Shown piece after piece: positions 55,389 to 64,000 of a stretch of DNA of 64,000 bases. The translations under genes and the position numbers were made by a program. How positions within the stretch are numbered: the stretch's first letter is position 1; every line of letters begins with the position of its first letter. The DNA comes from Elmis aenea (taxonomy: Eukaryota; Arthropoda; Insecta; Coleoptera; Elmidae). Below the pieces are notes generated by a model. That model did no database searches and was not told the origin of the DNA. It worked only from the letters and a program-made list of their open reading frames with translations. The DNA lies in NCBI GenBank assembly GCA_947652605.1, contig OX393577.1, positions 4,960,868 to 5,024,867 of the forward strand, written 5' to 3'.

Positions 55389-57150
55389 ATTTAAGTTAAG
55401 TTAGTTAAGTTAGCTTTATTTAGAAATTGCTATTATTGTAACATAATTTACATAGGTAATAGTAAATATAATAAAAATAAAAATAGAATGAAATATAATA
55501 AAAATCTAAAAATTTTCTAAATTCTAAATATCTAAGATAATAGTTTAAGTCTGCGTTTACAGTACAAGCGTATTCGCGCGAATGAGCTTCGCGCGTACGC
55601 GTCCGTATTCGCGCGACTGAAACAAACCAATGCAAGCATATAAGAGCGGTTACACTACAAGCGAGAATTCGCTCGAAACCACTCTCATATGCTTGCATTG
55701 GTTTCTTTGATTCGCGCGTATACGGTCGCATACGCGCGAAGCCCATCGCGCGAATACGGCTGTACTGTAACCGCAGCCTAATACTGTTCTAATACGTACT
55801 CCTTAATTAATTTAATACCCTTCTTATAATTATTACATATTTTGACTTGATGCGGCAAATTATTAAATATTGTAAAACCTTGATAAAATAACGAACGAGC
55901 AGTTTGACTTTTAGTACATTTTTCTATAACGAAATCGAGCCTAATTCTAGTTTTATAACTGTGGATCTCATGGACATTTTACATTTTCATACAGATATTT
56001 TGGTGTTTTTTGTAATTTAATTTTTAAAACTAGCTCTAATGTTCTAAATATTATTCTTTGATTAATACTCATAAATTGAAGTGTATTTAATTAACATAAC
56101 CTTGATAGGGGAATGAATTGAACACTTTAAAATAGTGCGCATGGCGCGATTTTGTAATGTCTGTAATTGTTGAAGCTCATTTTAATTTAAATTAATAAAT
56201 AATGAAGCGCAAAACTCAAAATGAGAAGCTATTATTGTTTTATACAGTAAAACTCCAGTGTACATAATAATGTGTTTGTTACATCTTTTGAAGAGAAATA
56301 TCTTTTTGGAAATTTTGTTCATCATGTATTTTGTGTGTAACTTAAAACGTTAAATTTTCATCTAATATAACACCAAGGTATTTAATTTAGGTTACTCTTT
56401 CTAAATTAGCGTTGCTAATTTTTATATCCAGATTAGCATTATAAATATTTGTTTTATAGATAATGTGTTTGGTTCCCAAAATCATAAATTTGGATTTATC
56501 AACATTAATACATAAATTATTATCGCATAGCCATTTGTAAATATTACTTGGATCTAAATTCATCTTATCTATTAATTCAATTGTTTTAAATCCACTAACA
56601 AACAACATTGTATCGTCCGCAAACATTTTTATTTCACAATGTTAGGCGTATTTAACCATATCGTTTATATAAACAACAAAAAGCAGAGGATCCAGAACGG
56701 TTCCTTGCGGTACACCATGTGTGGTTTTTAAACAAGATGATATAGTTCTATTATATTTAACTTTTTGATGTCTATTTTGTAAGTATGATTTAAACCAAGA
56801 CAATGCTACCTCACTTATCCCAATTTTTTTCTAATGTTTTAATTAATAATTCTCTATTAATCGTCTCAAAGGCTCTACGAAAATCCAAAAATACAGCTAG
56901 TGTTATTTCACCATTTTCCATATTTCTAAACCACAGATCACAAATATTCTGAAGCACTGTTTCACAAGAATGTCCACTGCGAAAACCCGACTGGTTATCC
57001 ACTATCACATCATTAATCTGTAAATATTCTAGAATTTGCCTTTTAACAATTAGCTCTAAAACTTTTTCGTAAACGGGCACTGTATTGATTGGTCTAAAGT
57101 TTTGACATAATTTACTGTTATCTACATGTATTCCTATCGACCATTCTATT
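55389..57150 (-). pseudogene. CR1/jockey-like LINE, reverse transcriptase to 3' end
   Basis: Minus-strand RT domain: SKLCQNFRPINTVPVYEKVL, NQSGFRSGHSCETVLQNICD, LAVFLDFRRAFETINRELLI, a shift, THGVPQGTVLDPLLFVVYIN, then MFADDTMLFVSGFK (FADD intact at 56612-56623), NLCINVDKSKFMILGTK and a YLGVILDENL thumb motif with a stop just before it. The C-terminal tail includes IRLDFVIEKCTKSQTARSLF and YQGFTIFNNLPHQVKICNNY. A MITE interrupts at 55549-55778; beyond it an AT-rich tail runs to an AACTTA-type microsatellite at about 55390-55415, probably the 3' end. The endonuclease domain is missing. Stops and shifts make it inactive, although its catalytic box is intact. Confidence 0.9.
55549..55778. mobile_element. 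Harbinger-like MITE, CpG-rich, with TAA target duplication
   Basis: A 230-bp near-palindrome. GTCTGCGTTTACAGTACAAG at the left pairs with the complement of GGCTGCGGTTACAGTACAGC at the right. An inner pair (CCAATGCAAGCATAT...ATATGCTTGCATTGG) flanks a core GAGAATTCGCTC. Flanks are TAA on both sides (55546-55548 and 55779-55781), as for PIF/Harbinger. It is strikingly rich in CGCGCG against AT-rich DNA. It lies in the LINE coding tail and creates a TAG at the junction (55778-55780 on the minus strand). Confidence 0.88.
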
Positions 57151-57881
57151 TAACCTGGCACTGGAGTCTGGAGTACGTACTAAGAAAAATCGTTCTCACT
57201 TATCGATAGTTTCTTTCTTAAACACCCTTGAATTTTAGAATCGTTTTTAGTAATAAGCAGAATACTAAAAAAATTTGATCCTTTCAGAAATACTTTATAT
57301 GCGCAAAAGCAGCACTGCAATGAATATAGCAATGCTATAAAATGCAAAGAAAACCTCTAAGAAAAGGTAGGTAGGGTATATAAAAATGTGTGAACATAAA
57401 ATCGGTTAGGCCATTTCATATCTATCATTTTATTAACCGGTACAATAAAAGAAAATGCTTTGGGTCAATAAAATTCTATACGTCACAAAACATCAACATT
57501 TTGTACTATAAATTGTAAAATTTATGTGCATTGAGTAACACAGTAACAGACTATAGTGGTTACCTCATTATATGGCTTAACTATACTGCAGTTTGTTTTA
57601 CATGTTGCATGATTACCGCAAATGGGAGTTTGGAAAACCACTTCTGTTTGATAGTTGTAGTGCGGTACTGGACAAGCTGATCAAACAAACTTGACTAAAG
57701 CGACGTATTTGGACAATGACCATAGCATGTAACAAAGTTGAGCAATTACCTTATACCAACAGGTTGCTAACACAATATCCACTCCCTTTAACATTGAATT
57801 GATAAAAAGTATAAAGTATAAAAATGATAAAAGTTGATGTCTAATTTTCGGATGGCATTAATACATTAGTAAAATGTGAAA
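57151..57881. other. AT-rich sequence, nothing recognised
   Basis: No gene or repeat was recognised. Confidence 0.4.
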
Positions 57882-57883
57882 TA

Positions 57884-59198
57884 CAGGGTTATCCAATAGT
57901 TATAACGGGGTTTTAGTAGGCGATAAAACGAACAAACAACAACCAATCACAAGTTCAAAAACTAAATTTAATAGCTTAAATGATGCAATTTTACTTTATA
58001 CACCTAGTGTTTAAAAATCACTTCGTGGAAATTAATACATAGACGTAATCTTGCAACGAAATTCAACATCACACACTGCAATACATCGCGATTGATGTCC
58101 CTTACTTCACGTTCAATTGCAAGTTTCAGTTCTTGAAGTGTGCGTGGTTTATTCCTGTACACTCTAGACTTGACATAGCCCCATAAATAAAAGTCAGGAG
58201 CACTCAGGTCGGGTGATCTTGCAGGCCATTGAATGTCACCGAATCGTGAGAACTCTTCCCGGAAAAAATTCTCGCAGTGTTCATCGACTGAAGAGCCGTA
58301 TGAGCCGTAGCGCTGTCCTGTTGGAACATTACATTGTTTAAACCGAGTCTTCTTCCTTCAGGCATGAGGAAGTGTTACAGCATATCCACGTACCGATCAG
58401 AGGTAACCGTTACAGTCTGATTATCCAGTTCAAAAAAATAAGGACCAATAATTCCTGATGTGGTGAGTGGTGACTCCACACCAAACGGTAATTTTGGGAC
58501 TGTGTAGAGGTTTTTCATGCAAACTCAAAGGATTTTGCGGAGCACAGTATCTGAAGTTTTGCTTACTTACGTATGAAATGAAAATGGGCCTCATCGGTCA
58601 TCACAAGTTCATTCAGTAGATTTACATTGGCATTGAAAATTTCTAGAAAACGTTCACAAAATTATACACGTGCTCTCTTATCCTGGTCTTTTAGTTTTTG
58701 AACAATTTGAATCTTATAAGGGTGAAAGTGAAGATCGTGTTTCAAGATTAGCCGGAACGATGTATTCGAGATGTTCAAAGCTTGAGAATGTCTTTTAGCT
58801 GAACGGGTCGGACTCTGTTCGACAGATATTCTTGCACGTTCAATGTTCTCAGGAGAACGAATTAAACGAGTAGTACCCGAAAATTTTGAAACAACACTTG
58901 CACAAGCACGAAAGTCACGTATCCATCTTGAAAGAGTTTGGTCTGTGGGTATTCTTCCGTATCTTGGAATTTGGAATTCACACCGAAACATTCTTTGCGT
59001 TTCTACAATGCTACGATTTTTGAAAAACGTCTGTACTGCGAAAATTCGTTAGTTTAAAGGAAAATGCGCCATAGCTTCATAAATTGCGAAGACTCTCAAA
59101 GATCTTTTGACGTTTATGAAGTTTCAGTGCTATACAAAAAAACAGGCGTTTTTTTGTATAGCCTTAAATCGCGTCATAGGTACCTATTGGCTAACCCG
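57884..59198 (-). mobile_element. Tc1/mariner-type element with CAGGGTTATCC ends
   Basis: Left TA|CAGGGTTATCCAATAGTTAT and right CAATAGGTACC...GGCTAACCCG|TA (read inverted, CGGGTTAGCCAATAGGTACC) are imperfect inverted termini enclosing 1,315 bp. TA flanks lie at 57882-57883 and 59199-59200. One minus-strand transposase gene fills the interior. This is the only coding element in the window whose termini resemble the common TA|CAGGG repeats. Confidence 0.85.
58004..59072 (-). pseudogene. mariner-type transposase (DUF4817-like N-terminus), broken
   Basis: Starts at ATG 59072 (MAHFPLN), meets a stop at codon 8, then RIFAVQTFFKNRSIVETQRM and FRCEFQIPRYGRIPTDQTLS, the insect DUF4817-type DNA-binding domain; RSPENIERARISVEQSPTRS and HFHPYKIQIVQKLKDQDKRA form the second helix-turn-helix block. 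FCERFLEIF and MTDEAHFHF, the first catalytic Asp motif, follow. The middle is shifted several times. The C-terminus is open again: FSRFGDIQWPARSPDLSAPD, FYLWGYVKSRVYRNKPRTLQ, ELKLAIEREVRDINRDVLQC, ending HEVIFKH and a TAG at 58004. The APDFYLWG Asp is the third catalytic residue. The second (QQDGAxxH) lies in a damaged stretch. Confidence 0.9.
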
Positions 59199-59200
59199 TA

Positions 59201-60339
59201 GGTACATTCAATTTAAAAAAAAAAAATAGGTCCTGAATTTTACTCATGTCGTATCTTTAACAGTTGCTTTAGAAGTATCTGTAGTCAATACTACAAACTG
59301 CAATACTGCAAAATAATATTAGTTTTCATGTTCTATAAACTTTCTTTAGTGTGATACATATACAACAGAATACTGCAAAATCTTGCAAGACGATGTACCT
59401 ACAATTCATAATACACCTTGGCTGCTGTAATACTAATAAAACTTCATTAAAAGCATTAATTACGATGCATTGCACTACCCAGCTCAAAATTTATTATTCT
59501 ATAAATACCTCCCTTAATATTAGCGCATGCATAAAAAAAATTAATTCAATTAACATCAGAGAGTGCAGCGGCATAGGATTACCTCGTGTAACTTTCGTGA
59601 AATTATTAAATTTATCTTGACACAAATTCGCTACAAACAGAATGATGACATCAGCTCTTCAGCTGGGCCTTAAATATTGATTCGTCGAAACCGCCACTAC
59701 CCGTGCTCACGTCAACGGATTATCATCTGTAATGGTTTCATAAAGTTATTTTATCCAGCAGCTTCGACTGGAACATTGGGGGCACGTCTGGTGTAGTCGC
59801 CGGGTTAAGAACCGCGAACAGAATAATAAATTATTTAGCTGGATAGCTCAATAAAAAATTATCCGATAAATTTATCTCGATAAAGGTATATTTCACAAAA
59901 ACGGACCTTTTTAAACCAACATAAATTTGTCTGGCTGGTAAATGTGGGGTCATTAACAGTACAAAGGTGTGATCATATTTCATTTTCTAGAAAGTTCAAA
60001 GTTTTTTTTGCAAACTTTGTTTTAACGAAGAGAATAATATATTGGTAATTATACAGAAACTGATGGCTATTGCTCAATGCAATCTCCACATATTAACATT
60101 TAAGTAAAGTAATCTATGATAAAATTATACAGTCATTCATTACCCTGCAATACAGGTCCGGCTCTAGTGGAAGTAGCGTCTTGGCAAAGACATAAAACTT
60201 AATTCCTACAAGTATAATTTGGTTTTTCGTAATAAATATGAACGCACAATAAAATTTCGCTTACATTGCGGTAGTTGTTTAAAAAATTATCACTAAAAAT
60301 ATTAAAACCAATCATTCAGAAAATGGGCTCGAAATTGTG
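59201..60339. other. AT-rich sequence with a possible hAT terminus
   Basis: CAGGTCCGGCTCTAGTGG at about 60154-60171 resembles the CAGGGCCGGC hAT end, but no partner was found. Nothing else recognised. Confidence 0.35.
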
Positions 60340-61009
60340 AATAAAAAGCCAAAACATTCGGAGATCATTTAGAAAAAACATTCCAACCACATGGAGAAAA
60401 CGAGGAAGCTCCTGATTGGGAATAAATACTACAAGTAAACAATGAACTCAGACACCAAGTGAACAAATAACTGATATTAAAGAAAATATTAACCCGAAAA
60501 AAGCCCCTGGGTTTGATTTAATTCCTGGTGAAGTGCTAAGACATCTCCCAAGGAAAGCCATAGTAAAACTGACCAACCTAATAAATGCTGCCTTTAGGCA
60601 CCTAACTGTGGAAAGTTGCAGAGGTGATATGATCCCTAAATTAGGGAAACCTCCCCATGAAGTTTCATCTTACAGACCAATCTCATTATTGCCTGTTATA
60701 TCGAAACTGTTCGAAAAGCTGTTGCTCAAAAGAATGAAACCAATAATAGAAGAAAAACGACTAATTCCCTCTCATCAATTTGGATTTGGAAATAAACATT
60801 CAACTATTGACCAAGTACATAGAATTACGAATGTCATAGATAAAGCCCTAGAAGAAGAAAAAAAGTTTGTTCTACCGTTCTATCATCTTTCTAGACGTAG
60901 GCAGACCTTCGATAAAGTGTGGCATGATGGTTTAAATTTAAACTATAAACTAAGATCGTTTCTCCCAAAACAATACTTTCAAATTCTTCAGTCCTACATC
61001 TCAGTATAG
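60340..61009 (+). pseudogene. jockey-like LINE reverse transcriptase, N-terminal half
   Basis: Reads FGDHLEKTFQPHGENEEAPD in one frame, then INPKKAPGFDLIPGEVLRHL, IPKLGKPPHEVSSYRPISLL, PVISKLFEKLLLKRMKPIIE, HQFGFGNKHSTIDQVHRITN, a frame slip at about 60885 where FLDVAQAFDKVW is expected, then KVWHDGLNLNYKLRSFLPKQ and YFQILQSYISV before a stop at 61007-61009. KxPGxD, SYRPISLLP and HQFGF are RT motifs 0-2. The palm with FADD is lost by truncation. Same family as 17660-18320 on the other strand. Confidence 0.92.
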
Positions 61010-61495
61010 GGATATTGCTTAATATAAAAGACAGAGATAAGGTGGGATTAGCAAGATAGTCTTTTAATTTATTGGGATGTTAATTAATACAACCTGGTTG
61101 CTACAAAGCATTGAGCAAATTTCTTAACAAACATTTCTTGAGAATGTTTACTGTCCAATAACAGTAACCTAATATACTTTACTTAATTAACAAATTATTA
61201 GCTTAATTCGGTTAAAAATTACTTAAATTAAATAAATCTAAAACGTAAATGCCGTGGTTTATTGGGCTTAAATCGTACTTTACTACTTTTATCTAACACG
61301 TTTATTGCGCTTAAATTGGAATGGACTTCCAATTTCTTCGCGGACAGAACTTACGTTGATGGATGAGTTTGCTGGACACATTCCAGGAGGCTTTGTCTAT
61401 AGTGTTTTTAGTTGAAACCTTTTCTGAATTTTTATATTTAATAGACTCGTTGATATACAGAGTTAAATTACATGCGTCAAGATAGTATAAAGTGT
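61010..61495. other. unassigned sequence
   Basis: No gene or repeat was recognised between two LINE fragments of opposite orientation. Confidence 0.35.
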
Positions 61496-61720
61496 ATTTT
61501 TACACCAGTAGTATGTATTCTTTGGAAAGTTACGACTTTTGTTTAAGAAACCAGTAAAGTTGTTTGAACGTTAAATCGAGTTGTTTGCATTTGGCAGCGA
61601 TATGAGGCTTCCATGTGGGTCCAATCTTATGTGTAAACCAAGATACTTTGCAGTAGTTTCTTGTGGTAGCGTACAGTTATGCAGCTTTATTAATGGGCGG
61701 CCCTTACTTTATGTTTAAGT
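61496..61720 (-). pseudogene. jockey-like LINE fragment (RT thumb / C-terminal region)
   Basis: The minus strand reads LPQETTAKYLGLHI, then DPTWKPHIAAKCKQLDLTFK and QLYWFLKQKS with frame changes. The (A)KYLG(L/M)xxDxxLxWKxHI block follows the catalytic domain in jockey-clade LINEs. It may be a different copy of the family at 17.7 and 60.3 kb. Short and dead. Confidence 0.75.
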
Positions 61721-62195
61721 CAAATTTACTGCTTTAACACGCTCTTTTTTGAATAGTTAAACCAGCAATACTGGACTGTATTGATTTAAATGTGTATCCT
61801 GCAGTATTTAGAAACATGCAAATATATTTTGTAGGTAATGAAAGTTACGCCATGTTTCCCTAAAATGACAAGATGCTCTAAACTCACCGGTAAATCTAAT
61901 CGGTTCATATTGTTTACAAAACAAATATCTGAGCAAAGTTTTGTTGTTATCGATTCAGCTTTCAGAGCTTCATTAGACTTTAAAACTATGTGCATGTAAG
62001 CCGATAATACAGTTTTTTAATATTTTAAATAAATTTAGACACATGAAACTTAAAAGGTTTTACACCTTGTTTTTTTTTTTTTGTTTTCACAGCATACTGT
62101 TATTATTTAAAGAAAAACTAAAAATACTTTGTTACTTGCGTATTATTAAAAATAATTACATCAATCTTTATGTATTTCCAATGGGAAAAAAACAT
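61721..62195. other. AT-rich sequence, nothing recognised
   Basis: No gene was recognised. A T-run of about 12 occurs near 62071-62082. Confidence 0.35.
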
Positions 62196-62212
62196 TACAA
62201 TAGGTCATAGCC
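62196..62212. repeat. short remnant of the 34-kb fold-back family
   Basis: GGTCATAGCCAACTAT is an exact 16-bp match (inverted) to the fold-back loop at about 34285-34300, directly where the (TA)n tail of the neighbouring LINE begins. It may mark the LINE's target, but 16 bp could also be chance. Confidence 0.4.
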
Positions 62213-62985
62213 AACTATATATATATATAAAAGCTGTTTCGCGGGCCTTTTAGGCCCAGAGCTTAGTAATGTTCTTCCACACTCTTCTCTCTTTCGCTTT
62301 ACATTCAGTTGATTATGTTTTTCTCTCTTAGTTCTGCCTCTACACCCTTTCTCCATCTTTTTCTGGGTCTTCCTCTTTTTTTCGTGTATGTAGGTTCTTT
62401 CCACGCTATCTCTTTTATTATTCTGCTGTCCTCCCTTCTCTCAATATGTCCTAGCCATTGTATTCTTCTGGCATTTATTACTTTGTCTATGGTCGCTTCT
62501 TTCAAAATTGTATATACCCCTCTTCTTATATATCCCTTATCTGTTCTCTTCCCTTTCACCATTCTCCTGATTATATACCATTCCCATCTTCTTAGGGTTT
62601 CCTTTGCATTTTTGTTCAGTACCCAGGTCTCACACCCATAGATCGCTGTAGGTCTTAGTATTGTTTTAAACAAACGAAGTTTGGTGCTCCTAGATAACTG
62701 TTCTGCACATTAGGTTATTTAAAGCTCCTGCACTTTTGTTGGCTTTCAGAATTCTCATGTCTTTTTCTTCTTCCATTCTGTTTGTGAGTAGTGTCCCTAA
62801 GTACACAAATTCATTTACTTCCTCAAATTCCCCTACCACTAGCCTGTCTTTTATTCTTTGTTGTCCTATTCTCATTAGCTTGGCCTTATCTTCGTTTATC
62901 TTTAATCCCATTTTTTGTATTCCTTTTACCATTCTGCTTGTGATCTGTCCTAGTTCTTTCAAGGTTTTTGTCAACTATAGCTTCC
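62213..62985 (-). pseudogene. RTE-like LINE 3' end with a (TA)n tail
   Basis: The minus strand opens at RMVKGIQKMGLKINEDKAKL, MRIGQQRIKDRLVVGEFEEV and NEFVYLGTLLTNRMEEEKDM, the region after the RT palm, then after a frameshift near 62690 MFKTILRPTAIYGCETWVLN, RRWEWYIIRRMVKGKRTDKG, RRIQWLGHIERREDSRIIKE, a basic stretch GRPRKRWRKGVEAELREKN and a stop near 62305. A 3' UTR of about 80 bp follows to (TA)n at about 62213-62229. KTKxM, FxYLG, YGCETW and RxxWxGHxxR are family motifs. The endonuclease and FADD are not present; truncated near 62985. Confidence 0.88.
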
Positions 62986-63056
62986 ATTTAAAAAAATTAA
63001 GCTATGGAGGATTTAAACGAGATACCCATGTAACACCAATGAATTTGGACCACCCT
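62986..63056. repeat. repeat end TTTGGACCACCCTG
   Basis: Ends AATTTGGACCACCCTG|TA, similar in inverse to the left edge at 25493 (CAGGGTGGTCCAAGTT). Only the terminal part is recognised. Confidence 0.5.
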
Positions 63057-63631
63057 GTACATATATCTTTGATGGTAAAATATGATTTTCTTAAAATAAA
63101 ACTTGCATATAAATGAAATGTATCACTGACAACAAACTTTATAATATAACATCGCCCACCAACGTTCCCTAAATAACTTACTGTTTATTATAATTAACCG
63201 CCGGTTTTGTGACCATAATCCAGGAGCCAATTACAGGAGACAATTACAAAAGTTTAAGTGAGGAAAATGTTTTCTGACGTACAATTAGCAGTCAACCTAC
63301 ACCTCCTTCCAGGGTGTTGTACATCATAACTAAAACTTGGTGAATTCAGAGAAAACGCAAAGCCCGTTAATAGACTAGTCAACTCAGGTAGATTTACGTC
63401 GTTTATATTTGACGCAGAGCCGACTGAGTTTCACGGTTGCTTTGTAACGCAAACGAGTGTACGGAAACGTATTTGTTTTTTATAAAAATTTAACTTCATT
63501 AACAGCCCTCATACGCGCGTACTTTTTTTGTTTATTTTGTGTTGTTTCTGACAAGTAAGAGAATCCGAAAATGTTCCTCCTTGCATTATTTTAGCGTCAC
63601 TGTTAATGATATAAGTTAGACAGTAATTACA
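63057..63631. other. unassigned sequence
   Basis: No gene was recognised. Short CG-containing stretches lie around 63395-63520. Confidence 0.35.
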
Positions 63632-64000
63632 CAGGGTGTGTATAAATTGGCGGAAGCGCTACACGTGGCGATGTTCTTCGTAAAATTCCAAGTCGAAAAT
63701 CTTGATACAAAAATGTGGTACCATGCTTCCTATGGCCTCAGGAACCATTTAAAGAAAAAATAAATTGGCAACATTGCATACATTGATTTGCGTTTGGGGC
63801 TTTTTTTATCAGCAATTTTAACTTAGGTATTTACAATTTTTGTTCGAACTGAAGGCCTTCAGTTCGTTAACATAGCTGCAAACTTTTGGGTATCGTCTAA
63901 CACAAACTAGAAATAATTACGAGAAAAACAGAGATGACAGCTAATGACAATGTTGCCACATGTATTATTTTCATTCAAATCAGTGATTTACATATTTTCA
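63632..64000 (+). repeat. left end of a CAGGGTG repeat, cut by the window edge
   Basis: CACAGGGTGTGTATAAATTGG at about 63631, in under-20-base terms CAGGGTGTGTATAAATTGG, resembles other terminus motifs in the window. The remainder shows no coding motif. The partner end would be beyond 64000. Confidence 0.4.

Noticed and set aside
62309..63116. Long + strand frames rich in Leu/Ser/Phe that look like membrane proteins
   Set aside because: They are antisense to LINE protein-coding sequence; Lys/Glu-rich codons read as hydrophobic on the opposite strand. The same applies at 470-885, 42066-42314 and 54071-54355.

Overview
The window is an AT-rich, repeat-dense stretch of an arthropod nuclear genome, most likely an insect. 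I infer this from the transposon spectrum (several Tc1/mariner lineages, piggyBac, hAT, Mutator-like, jockey-, I- and RTE-like LINEs, a Penelope-like element), from a spliced eukaryotic first exon, and from the lack of any dense gene arrangement. Order and species cannot be read from the sequence. Only one host gene is supported: the first coding exon of a SCY1-like pseudokinase 2 (SCYL2) gene on the + strand at 23564-23731, ending in a GT donor. No later exon could be recognised, so the 40 kb to the right are either a very long first intron or contain exons too short to see.

Layout. 0-4.5 kb: a LINE 3' fragment, a 178-bp direct repeat pair, AT-rich DNA. 4.5-5.7 kb: a mariner element with perfect 31-bp ends and a broken transposase. 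7.9-8.5 kb: a 181-bp satellite array whose diverged inverted relative lies at 44.3-45.0 kb. 9.8-11 kb: a LINE ORF1 relic. 11.6-12.9 kb: a second, older mariner. 14-18.3 kb: MITE-like hairpins and a jockey-like LINE. 19.2-22.35 kb: a Tc1 fragment, a 147-bp tandem array with G-run hairpins, and a large palindrome with a Penelope-like reverse transcriptase in both arms and a TA-target inverted-repeat element at its centre; a 200-bp N gap cuts the right arm. 23.5 kb: the SCYL2 exon. 23.8-25.3 kb: an I-like LINE end with an RNase H domain, split by a solo LTR. 25-36 kb: repeats, two hAT elements and a fold-back. 36.5-39.9 kb: a four-level nest (tandem repeat > Tigger/pogo-like element > inverted-repeat element > piggyBac MITE). 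42-54.6 kb: dispersed repeats, a 742-bp hairpin element, a Mutator-like relic and RTE-like LINE ends. 55.4-57.2 kb: a CR1/jockey-like LINE with a Harbinger-like MITE. 57.9-59.2 kb: a third Tc1/mariner-type element. 60-63 kb: LINE fragments. 63-64 kb: repeat ends.

All transposase and reverse-transcriptase genes found are broken, so nothing here looks autonomous now. Many otherwise unrelated repeats share the terminus TA|CAGGG(T)G, which suggests cross-mobilisation by related TA-targeting transposases. I found no tRNA, rRNA or CRISPR locus and no convincing new functional system. The most unusual structure is the palindrome around 21 kb.
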